Shown: positions 50,160 to 60,091 of the stretch, one piece after another | Layout: the number at the start of each line of letters is the position of its first letter | Numbering within the stretch: position 1 is the first letter of the stretch | Origin: Rhizophagus irregularis | Taxonomy: Eukaryota; Glomeromycota; Glomeromycetes; Glomerales; Glomeraceae | Direction of reading: 5' to 3' | DNA length: 64,000 nucleotides | NCBI RefSeq assembly: GCF_026210795.1 | Contig: NC_089430.1 | Location: forward strand, 5,518,001-5,582,000 | The notes under the pieces: generated by a model | The model's input: only the letters and a program-made list of their open reading frames with translations | What the model was told of the DNA's origin: nothing | Databases searched by the model: none | Program-made: the position numbers and the translations under genes

Positions 50160-52050
50160 GTCGATGAGAGTTGTAAAAATGTAATTATACATGTAACGCA
50201 ATACATTTTTAGAAAAATTTTGAAAATCGGATTATTGGTAATAGTGATAATGATGATGAATTTATTCAAAAAACTCAGCTATTAACTCATTTATATGATG
50301 TAAAAGAAGTATTAGACCCTATAAAAAAATTGGATACATTTTTTATAAAGTTTTTATACGATTTTTTTTCCTTAGAAATAACGTATCATAATAGGATACG
50401 GAAAAATGCACAATTCCGTATCACTAAAAATATGGTTTGGATACGGAATTTGCACGGGATTTATATGGAATTTACATGATTTGATCACTGATTTTATCAC
50501 GAAATTTATACGATTTGGTCACTGAATTTACTATTTGTATTACAGTTTACTATAATTGTATTTACATAAATCTAATTTTACTTTGTTTATTTTTTATTTT
50601 TTTATTTAATTTAATAAAGTACAAATACATTATGAAAATTCCCTCCTTATTAAAACCACCTATTGCAACCAAAATTATCTATAAGTTCAGATTCATTTGG
50701 AGTCAAACAACCTAAAAGAACAAAAAAAAAAATTGGAAACAAAACCCCCATATAGTATCTGCAATCGTCCAAGTCACCAAAGGTCAGCATTCCTACAAAA
50801 AAAGAAAGAGAACTCCAGAATGTCTGACCTACATAAAAGAAAAGAATTATGAGGCGTCTAATGAAAAGAAACCAAAACAACAAAATAAATCCAAAACTGA
50901 CCTACAAAAAGAGAAGACTCTGAAGCAACAAAACTGAAACAACCTACATAAAGAAAAGAATCTGAACCCAACTTACAAAAAAAAGAAAATTTGAACTGAA
51001 CTAAAAAAAGAAAAAAAATCCTGAATCATCCTACAAAAAAAAGGACTCCCAAACTGATCTACAAAAAGAAAAAAGTAACTGAATATTCTCACAAAAAAAA
51101 ATCTGCTGGCCTATGAAATTAAATATAAATAAAAAAGAAAGGGGAATAAAGAATAAACCAAAAAAAAACATTTTTTTAAAAAGAGGGGTAACGAAGTTAG
51201 GAAAGTTAAAAAAAAATTTTTTTTTTAAAGGGAGGACGTCAAAGTTAGAAAAATAAAAAATTTTTTATAAAGAGGAAATAGAAATAGAAAGAAGAAATTT
51301 TTTTAAAAAAAAAGAAGAGTGGGAATAAAAGAAAAAATTTTTTTTTAAGGGAGTGACGAAAAAAAATTTTTTTTCAAAGGAGAGTGACGAAAAAAAAATT
51401 TTTTTAAAGTGAGGTACGAAAAAAAAAATTATTTTTAAAAGGGGGTGACGAAGAAAGAAGAAAAATTTAGAAAAAATAACAAAAATAAGACAAGAGAAAG
51501 AGAAAGGAAAGGAAAGACAGAAAGGAAGATCGGAAGATCAAACTCATCAAAGTAAGGGTTTATATAAAAAACAAAAAACGTATCATAACAAAACAATAAA
51601 CAATCATGTGATCTCGTGTTATGATACGGAATTTTTGTAAAATTATCTTCTAAAAATATTAAGTTTAAAAATTCCGTATACATTCCGCATGATTAATTTT
51701 TTCCGTATACATTTCTTATACATTAGTTTTTTTAAAAAATGTTCAACAATGAATTGCTTATTAAATATACGGAATTTGTATACGGAATCTATAGAAACGT
51801 ACAAAAAATGTATACAAAACGTATCCTTTCCGTATACATATTTCTTATAGGGAGAATGGACACCTTATAATAGATTTCATAATATTAAATATATTTGAAA
51901 AAAAAGGTATGAAGCAAATTGGATTGATGGATATATTATTTATTGGGATAGAGTATATCATAATTGGTAAAGGAAAGATTGTAATATGTTTGTTAATTTG
52001 AAAAGTTTAAACAATTCAAAAATATTGCATTAGAATTTATGAATGAGGTA
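50160..52050 (+). pseudogene. Relic of a kinase N-lobe exon, split by an insertion
   Basis: 50166-50316 and 51853-52048 are two halves of one repeat unit of the kinase family. The first half reaches from the Cys head (SCKNVIIHVTQYIF-like, with a stop) through EFIQKTQLLTH to KEVLD. The second starts at the W of LEWTPYNRFHNIKY and runs through ANWIDGY and NMFVNLKSLNN to an alphaC remnant and a GTATAATAAATTT donor-like site. Several stops and frameshifts are present. No catalytic lobe follows. Confidence 0.75.
50317..51852. mobile_element. 1.5-kb inverted-repeat element inserted in a kinase relic
   Basis: The element begins CCCTATAA and ends TTATAGGG, is flanked by AGA on both sides (50314-50316 and 51853-51855), and removing it rejoins the kinase unit at LEW. 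Terminal regions repeat GGATACGGAATTT and CGTATAC words in inverted orientation. The middle (about 50700-51560) is a purine-rich low-complexity tract with repeated CTACAAAAAGAAAA and GGGGTGACGAA words. There is no transposase gene. A 3-bp duplication fits several DNA-transposon superfamilies; I cannot assign one. Confidence 0.75.
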
Positions 52051-53910
52051 TAATAAATTTAATTATTTAGATGTATTGTAAATTAATGGATATTATTGTC
52101 TTTTATTAATGTTTAATACATTGTTTATTTTTTATTACGTCCAAAATACGGATTTAAAAGTTCAGAGAAAGTTTTAGTCTAACTACAAGTTGTATTACTA
52201 GTATAAATATATAATTATTAGTACTATTTTTTAAGAACTTTTTTTTTATATCATTAACGTTAGTTTTTTAACATTAAATTATACATTATTTATTTTTATA
52301 CTTATTGATTAATAAATTATTAAAATTTTAAGCAAATATAAGACGCGAAAGAACTTGAAAATTAACTCAATTTTTATTTATTATTTAAATGCGACTTGAA
52401 ATACGTAATGTTTTATTTGATCTAATTTAAAAATTAAAATCTTTTTAAAATAATTTTATAAATAAATATATTTGTGTGTTCTGGATCTTTCTAATATTGA
52501 AACTTAGTTTAATTTCTCTGACACTTAGTTGTAATCTCAATATGTTTAACGATTCATAAATAGATTCGATTTAATAATGAATTATGATCATTGTAAATAT
52601 CGCGTGAGCTCTATTGTACAGATTTAGAATAATAATTTATTTTATTTTTATTTTCATTTTAATTCTCAAAATGAACAAAGTTACAGTAAAGATTAGAATA
52701 ATAATTCATCACGCATGTTGCATTCCATAATAATTTCTAATGTAAGTCACGTTAGCTTAGTCTATTTTTCATTCCTCCAACACCAAATTTATTATTATTC
52801 AGATTTAAACGTATATAGACTTATTATGATACAAAAATGTTACAAATATTTTTTGTCAATTCTTTTTTTACCTTTTAAATGTTTACTGTTAATGATTAGA
52901 GACGAGATCAAAAATTTTAGTTTGATTCTATTATTATAATATCAACGATTAAAATATTTGAAGTGTTAATATTGTAATGGCCTAAAATATTCCATTGCAC
53001 AAAGCGGTAATTCTTATATCATATAGTGTAAATATTTTATAAATCTTTGCAGTTACTTTATTAATAATAAAAAAAAAAAGGAAATTTTTACATCGGTCTG
53101 CTGTTTCAAGCAATATTCTATAGTTTAATTTCAACGACTCGACTATCTATTAAATTAAATACGTTAGAACATTATTAATAATTTTGAAATTAAAAAAATC
53201 ATGCACAACATTTCATTGTTTTTTTTTTAAAAAAAAAATATCCTTTTTGCTTATTTAAAATACAATTTAATTATTAATTTATTAACGCGAAATTGTGGTT
53301 CTAAAATGAATTATTACTTGGTAACATGTTTATATTTGTCTTTTTCGATACTATGTCAAAAGATATATCGAAACATTAATTCACGTGATTTATAATTGAC
53401 GTCAATCGTCAAGTGTAACTCCAGTTTATTAATTTATAACTTTAAATTTTTCAAAATAAATTTTGTTCATATTTAATTTGAAGGCGTAATACATATTTCA
53501 TTAAATAAATAATCAAAATAAAGTCAAAAATTATTATTAACATTTTCTCAATTATATTACTTTAGTTTGATGTTTGAAAGGATTAATTATTTTTTTTTTT
53601 TGCCCACTGCCCACAATCATTTCCAATTAAATATATGTGGAAATTATTTTACGTAAACCGGTTGTTGTAAAGACATTGAGAAATTTCATTGGAGGGAAAA
53701 ACTCTATATTTAGTTAGCACATATTTTAGAACGTTTTCTCTTCACTGCACTAATCAGAACATCCTCTTTGTATAAATAACTAGAATATGCGATTTGCCAG
53801 GGGACTTCGTCCCCCAAACATAACATTTATAATTAAAAAAATTTTTTGATATAAATAAATTGAATTGTATGTAAAATATTACCAAATAATAAAATTTTAT
53901 TATAATTAAA
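52051..53910. other. Gene-less AT-rich spacer
   Basis: No gene seen. The only distinct item is a perfect small hairpin, GGGGACTTCGTCCCC at 53800-53814, with GCCA before and CAAACA after. CACGTG occurs at 53392. Confidence 0.5.
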
Positions 53911-54200
53911 CCTATAAAAAATCATGTTTTTAATAAGGTTTTATACAATTTTTTCTTAAAAATAATGTTTCTAATCTATATAGGGATACGGAAAAATGCA
54001 CAATTCCATATCACAAAAATGTATCATTTTGCATGATTTGACCATAATTTATGCCGAATTTATATTGATTTGATCACAGAAATTACATAATTTAAGCATA
54101 GAATTTACACGATTTGGTTAATGAATTTACTGCTTAAATTACAATTATTAATATTAGTTGCATTTATATGAATTTGATTTTAATAATATTTTACTAAATT
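53911..54200. mobile_element. Truncated second copy of the CCCTATAA element
   Basis: 53911-54200 matches 50318-50600: CCTATAAAAAAT start, GGATACGGAAAAATGCACAA, then TTTACACGATTTGGT and the tail to TTGCATTTA. Only the left end is present; no right terminus or duplication was found. Confidence 0.65.
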
Positions 54201-54339
54201 ATTAAATCAAATATAAAATCCTTAGTATCATGTGATTATAATTAGCCAATAATATAAATTAATTCTTATTATTTAAAATAATGACGTAAGTTGTAATAAG
54301 TGTTTTAAAGTTAATACAGCTACAAAAAAATAAAATTTT

Positions 54340-55645
54340 ATGAAAATTAATATTCAAGTGCTTTTAACCTGCCTGAACAACTTTCAATTAATAAATAAAG
54401 TTGATTTCATTTGTCCAAAGTGGAGATATTACGCTCTAAATTAAAGAAAAATAGAAAAGAGAGTTAATATCATCAAGAAAAATGCAATCTTCTTTAAGCA
54501 CTACACCTACATTCATGAAAATTAATATTCAAGTGCTTTTAATCTGCCTGAACAACTTTCAATTAATAAATGAAGTTGATTTCATTTGTCCAAAGTGGAG
54601 ATATTACGCTCTAAATTAAAAAAAATAGAAAAGAGAGTTAATATCATCAAGAAAAATGCAATCTTCTTTAAGCACTACACCTACATTCATGAAAATTAAT
54701 ATTCAAGTGCTTTTAATCTGCCTGAACAACTTTCAATTAATAAATGAAGTTGATTTCATTTGTTCAAAGTGGAGATATTACGCTCTAAATTAAAAAATAG
54801 AAAAGAGAGTTAATATCATTAACAAAAATGCAATCTTCTCTAAGCACTACACCTACATTCATGAAAATTAATATTCAAGTGGTTTCAACCTGCCTGAACA
54901 ACTTTCAATTAATAAATGAAGTTGATTTCATTTGTCCAAAGTGGAGATATTACGCTCTAAATTAAAAAAATAGAAAAGAGAGTTAATATCATCAACAAAA
55001 ATGCAATCTTCTCTAAGCACTACACCTACATTCATGAAAATTAATATTCAAGTGGTTTCAACCTGCCTGAACAACTTTCAATTAATAAATAAAGTTGATT
55101 TCATTTGTCCAAAGTGGAGATATTACGCTCTAAATTAAAAAATAGAAAAGAGAGTTAATATCATCAACAAAAATGCAATTTTCTCTAAGAACTACACCTA
55201 CATTCATGAAAATTAATATTCAAGTGGTTTCAACCTGCCTGAACAACTTTCAATTAATAAATGAAGTTGATTTCATTTGTCCAAAGTGGAGATATTACAC
55301 TCTAAATTAAAAAAAAATAGAAAAGAGAGTTAATATTATCAAGAAAAATGCAATCTTCTTTAAGCACTACATCTACATTCATGAAAATTAATATTCAAGT
55401 GGTTTCAACCTGCCTGAACAACTTTCAATTAATAAATGAAGTTGATTTCATTTGTCCAAAGTGGAGATATTATGTTCTAAATTAAAAAATAGAAAAGAGA
55501 GTTAATATCATCAACAAAAATGCAATCTTCTCTAAGCACTACACCTACATTCATGAAAATTAATATTCAAGTGGTTTTAACCTGCCTGAACAACTTTTAA
55601 TTAATAAATAAAGTTAATTTCATTTGTCCAAAGTGAAGATTATAA
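54340..55645. repeat. ~173-bp satellite, seven full copies and one partial
   Basis: Units start with ATGAAAATTAATATTCAAG at 54340, 54515, 54689, 54861, 55034, 55206, 55381 and 55553, a period of 172-175 bp. Copies are very similar; length differences are mostly in an A run. Two sequence variants (AAGTGCTTTTAA and AAGTGGTTTCAA) are grouped. No open frame is conserved. Confidence 0.92.
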
Positions 55646-56208
55646 TGTATTTGGAAAAGAAGTTTAATTTAAAAAAATTTTATATAAAAAAAATGTAATA
55701 TGAAAATTAAGAACTGAGTTGACAAAAATTTGAAATAACATGAATTTTAAATTAATTCTTTCATTAATTATAAATTCAAGTAGTTTAAAATAAAAATAGT
55801 AAGAAAAAATATTTTTTATGAAATATCACATTATTTTCTAAAAGAAAGTCTTATAAATTTAATTTGTAATTATGTAATATCCAAATATTTAATCTTACAA
55901 ATAGAAAAAAAATGTAAAAAAAATTTATGATGTTTTATAAAAAAAGAAAAAATTTTAAATTTTTGAAAAAAAATTTCGTCTAACACTTTTTAATTGATTA
56001 TCACAAGATCTGCATGATCATCTACACGTTTTAATTTTTTTAACGAAAAAAAGAAATATATTTGAATATTTTATTTCTTTGTAAATCAATAACGATCAAC
56101 AAAATTAAATACAAATATAAAACTTATTGCTTGATGCCGCAAGTTAATATGTAGTAAAAGTGGCACAAAAATGAATATTTTGTAATTTTATTCTAATGAT
56201 ATCAAAGA
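55646..56208. other. Gene-less AT-rich spacer
   Basis: A+T-rich; nothing supportable. Confidence 0.5.
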
Positions 56209-56346
56209 AGCAATATTGCAATATTGCAATATTGCAATAACAACGTCTATAGCTATAGCTATAGCTATAGCAATAGCAATAGCAATAGCAATAGCAATAG
56301 CAATAGCAATAGCTATAGCTATAGCTATATAGCTATATAGCTATAG
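56209..56346. repeat. Hexanucleotide microsatellite (GCAATA/GCTATA)n
   Basis: Begins with GCAATATTGCAATATTGCAA, then TAGCTA repeats, seven or eight TAGCAA repeats, and TAGCTA/TATAGC repeats again. The TAGCTA arms are self-complementary, so the block can form a hairpin. Confidence 0.9.
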
Positions 56347-56499
56347 TATAAGATTCAACTACGAAGTTCACATGGTGCATTCCCAAAAAGATGAAAATCT
56401 GCATGAAGATCAGAGGACAAACTACAAATTAAGCGAAAAAGTGAATGAATAAGGAAGGTCATGCAGGATGATCACCACTTCAAAATCATACTATCGCCA

Positions 56500-57170
56500 A
56501 TTAAATTTGTTATGCATTGGTGTAATAATTACAAATCGACAATCTCTTTAGAATTCACTTTCAAAGTATTTTATCCTTGAAATTTAATTATCTTTGAAAA
56601 TTTAAATAAAAAAATGATTCGTGAAAATATAATAATAACAGTTAGAAAAAATCTTTGTTCACCAAAAGCTAGCGGAAGCGAAATATTCGATACCCATAAT
56701 TCAGGTATTGTTATTTTGTTACTAGTATTATGATTTTATTTAGATGTATAAAGTTCAAATATACTTTTAATATAATTTTTTTCAACTAGAAACAAGAAAT
56801 CGACAACATCAACCTTCCGTACAAGCTCAACCTACAGTTCAATTGGCTAATCAAATTAGTCAAAATAAAAGTAAAATATTTACTTATGGAAAACGGTCAA
56901 TTTTAATTATAGTTATTGTTCAGTCGATTAGGAATATGTGGGATTTTACTGACCAATATTTCTATGAGACATCCAATGTTGAAATCAGTATTAGTAGCAT
57001 TAATTCCTATTAGTCACCGCAATATTCCTAATGACCGAACTATAAGTCTATAACTATTTATTATAATTCTTGTATTCAAACATGTAAGAAATTATTCTTG
57101 ATGTGATGCTCAAATTAATTTTTATTGATTAATAACTAATATCTTTAAATTTAAGTTATTTGTACAGTAT
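56500..57170 (+). pseudogene. 5'-truncated duplicate of the GIN1-like gene (exons 1-2 only)
   Basis: 56614-56701 is exon 1 (ATG ... SPKASGSEIFDTHNSG, phase-1 donor). Exon 2 starts after TTCAACTAG near 56790 (RNRQHQPSVQAQPTVQ, then IFTYGKRSILIIVI) and is interrupted by a small inverted-repeat element. The end of exon 2 and the GTAAG donor resume near 57051-57085, followed by intron-2-like sequence to about 57170. G domain, coiled coil and Hint are all absent. Confidence 0.8.
56918..57040. mobile_element. 123-bp inverted-repeat insertion in the GIN1 relic
   Basis: GTTCAGTCGATTAGGAATAT at the left is matched by the inverse of ATATTCCTAATGACCGAAC at the right, one base shorter. It interrupts exon 2 relative to the intact gene at 32638-32786. 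Flanks carry TATAGT/TATAAGT, but the target duplication is unclear. Confidence 0.6.
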
Positions 57171-57869
57171 ATCGTTGCATAATACATTAATTTAACTACT
57201 CTTTCTCTAAATATTAATATTTATTTATATGTATTGGTAACTTCTACTTCTAACTTCTGATTAAGAACCTTTACTCTTTAATAAATCAATTATTTCTATA
57301 ATCAAAATAAATTATGGCAGAAAATGTGTAGTATTTCACGTTAACCAATATAAATACAACACCGTACAATAACTGATATTTACAGATCATGCTCAATATT
57401 CAATATTGTACGCAAATAAATATCAATATTGTACGCAAATAAGCTATTAATATCAGTATTGTACGATAATTACGATAATGAAAATATCGGTCAAGTAAAA
57501 TCAACATGATCCTATAAGGCCGTGCGAGATAATATAAAATTAAAAGGTATAATATGTTAAGCACTTTTTGGAATTTCTAGCACTGCTCATATCGTACAAG
57601 TTATTATTGTATCTTGACAAATACGTAAATACACTTATTTATGGTGGGCTCAACAAGGGTGGCTGAACTTATTTATCTATTTTTAAAACTTTTATCTTTG
57701 TCATTATCATACTAATATATTGTTAAAGCAAAAGTTCGGCACTAGCCAAAGAATTCTCGATGCATATTTATTATCCCATGATTCCTAATAGTATTAACAT
57801 TCTTACGGTTGATTGATTATTTAAAAAGATGGATAAAAAAGCCTATCAATATTGGTTAAAAAAATAATG
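57171..57869. other. Gene-less spacer
   Basis: Contains three copies of an AATATTGTACG motif between 57400 and 57460. No gene seen. Confidence 0.45.
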
Positions 57870-58140
57870 GTGTAAAATGGAGCCGAATTCCTGATTGCCG
57901 ATCATCCGGACTCGGTTTAATCGCAAAAAATCCCCGGAATTCCACGACGATCTACGCCTGAGCCGGGTCCAGATCACGTTGCGGCTAATTATTTTTCGTT
58001 TAACTCCCTTACAATAAAAAATCCACCCCAGCCAAATGATCGGCATAGTTTCTAAGCTAAGTGGGCGTGCACTACATCCTAGCTTATAAACTGCCCATGG
58101 GCCAGATTAGCCCACGAGATCTGATTGGTCCAAACAACTT
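57870..58140. other. GC-richer island of unknown origin
   Basis: Clearly richer in G+C than its surroundings, with GGAATTCC-, GAGCCGGGTCC- and GGGCCAGATTAGCCC-type sequence. On the minus strand CCAATCAG and TTTATAAG lie in promoter-like order near 58125 and 58090. No convincing protein or tRNA is present. It may be a fragment of a foreign or mobile element such as a solo LTR. Confidence 0.3.
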
Positions 58141-58280
58141 ACCAACATTTAATTACAAATAAGGCAATTTTATAACTTTTGACCGGATATTTACTTATAA
58201 ACTCATGGTCAAGGATTGCATTAATGTACATTTTGTACCACCTTGTAACTATAAAAAAGGCAAAAAAATTTTCAAGGTTA

Positions 58281-58460
58281 CACATTAATTTGGCCAGAAT
58301 TAAGATAATTTCGCCCAGCAAAATTTGGCCGGAATTATAAAACGGACATAAATGTCCGTTTGCAAATTTGGCCAGAATTATAAAAACGGACATAATTTGG
58401 CCGGAATTATAAAAACGGACATTAATGTCCGTTTTTGTAAATTTGGTCAGCATTATAAAT
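58281..58460. repeat. Repeats of TTGGCCAGAATTATAA with GGACAT/ATGTCC palindromes
   Basis: Four copies of a TTGGCC(A/G)GAATTA motif are interleaved with AACGGACATAAATGTCCGTT and a near-identical palindrome. The same core (GGCCGGAATT) is found upstream of genes A and B and near 19855, so it is a dispersed repeat. Confidence 0.7.
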
Positions 58461-58479
58461 GCAAATATTATAAATTGCA

Positions 58480-58819
58480 TCAATTTATCATAATCCAGTG
58501 ATCATAGAAAAAATAAATTATAACTTGTTAGCTTTGTCTCATCAAGACATGTTAAATTGTTAAATTGTGATTTCTATCATCAATAGATGGAAAGTTATTG
58601 GCATTTGGAAATATTTAAGAATTCAAAAAAATTCTTTTCAAACAATGTAAATATCTTATTATTTATTAATCCTAAAGGTATAAAACTCCTACCATTTAAT
58701 ACATCTCAATACAATCCAACAAGCTGTGTATTATTTTTTTACAATTACTTGATAACAAGTTAATGCAATTTAACTTTTAGCAATTTGGTATATTTTAACC
58801 AAAAAAAAATTTTTTTATT
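58480..58819. other. Gene-less AT-rich spacer
   Basis: Nothing supportable. Confidence 0.5.
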
Positions 58820-59700
58820 GTAAATTTAAGTTATTTAACATTTAAAAAATGATTTTTTGTTTTTACTTTTTACTATTAAATACAAATTATTTCAAAAATG
58901 CAGAAAATTAAATCTTTTAATTATTATTTAAAAATTATGCTATTAAATAAAACATTAATTTTTTTGTTTTTTATTTACTTTTTTATTAGATCTAAAAATT
59001 GTCAGAAATTTAAATCCTTCAATTATTAATACATTACATATTTATGGAAGTTAAATAAACATACTTATTTAATGTAATTTAGCAATTAACATTGATTAAT
59101 TTTGATTTTATTAATTTTTTTTTATTTGATGATTTTGATCCAAATTATTTCAAAAATTAATAGAAAATTAAATGATTTGGCTCTTTTAATTATTAATACA
59201 TTACATATTTATGGAAGTTAAATAAATATACTTATTTATTAATCTATTTAATGTAATTTAGCAATTAACATTTTATTTTATTTTTTTATTGATCCAAATT
59301 ATTTAAAAATTAATAGAAAATTAAATGATTTATTTGGCTCTTTTAATTATTAATATATTATATATTTATAGAAGTTAAATAAACATACTTATTTAATCTA
59401 TTTAATGTAATTTAGCAATTAACATTGATTTTATTTTAATTTTATTTTATTTTTTTATTTGATCTAAATTATTTAAAATTTGATAGAAAATTAAAGGATT
59501 TGATTCTTAATTATTAGTACATTATATATTTATGGAAGTTAGATAAACATACCTATTTAATAATGGAATTTAATATTTAAAATTATTTTATTAATATAAA
59601 ACTTAATTTTTGTTTTGTTTTTATTTACAGTATTTTTTTATTTTTTTATTTTTATTTATTTTTTATTAGATACAAATTATTTTAAATATTGTTAGAAATT
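58820..59700. repeat. AT-rich ~160-bp tandem repeat
   Basis: Four recognisable copies are centred on ACATATTTATGGAAGTTA near 59035, 59202, 59358 and 59521, each followed by TAATTTAGCAATTAACATT or a decayed form. A weaker copy begins near 58870. Runs of T between copies vary. Copies decay toward both ends. Confidence 0.7.
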
Positions 59701-59721
59701 GGATCAACAAAATCATTTATT

Positions 59722-59790
59722 AAAAAAATTTGGATTTGCAAATATTGGAGTAAATGTTTATCAGTACATTTCGCAAATCCAAATTTTTAT
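59722..59790. repeat. Inverted repeat at the LINE 3' end
   Basis: AAAAATTTGGATTTGC at the left pairs with GCAAATCCAAATTTTT at the right across a ~33-base loop. The right arm runs directly into the (TTTTA)n tract that is the minus-strand A-rich tail of the LINE. Confidence 0.65.
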
Positions 59791-60091
59791 TTTTATTTTT
59801 ATTTAACAGTAATAGTTAGCGAATACAAATTTTATAAACATATCAAAAATAATGAAAAAGTAAAATAAAAAAATGAACTAAACTATCAGAAGAATCTACT
59901 TCGACGGTGGGGCAATTAAACACGAAACTATTAAAGATATAACCAACTACACCTAAAAACCATTTCTTTAATTAACCCACTACCTCCCATACACTAGCCG
60001 AAACTTGGTAAGTTGAAGCCCGCCCTGCAGAAGAAAGTAAAATTGACCTTATAAAATTATATAAATCAAACTACTAAAATCTACGATGGCG

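Noticed and set aside
50515-51683. Hydrophobic short frames inside the CCCTATAA element
   Set aside because: They come from purine or pyrimidine low-complexity sequence; no motif and no conserved start.
52715-52939. 74-aa frame in AT-rich spacer
   Set aside because: Hydrophobic, A+T-driven composition, no related sequence in the window.
54340-55645. Possible CRISPR array from regular repeats
   Set aside because: Whole ~173-bp units are repeated with no unique spacers, and the genome is eukaryotic.
57846-58046. 66-aa minus-strand frame in the GC-rich patch
   Set aside because: No recognisable domain or gene context.
58139-58483. 114-aa minus-strand frame with repeated YNSGQI words
   Set aside because: The protein repeats simply reflect the GGCCGGAATTATAA DNA repeats.
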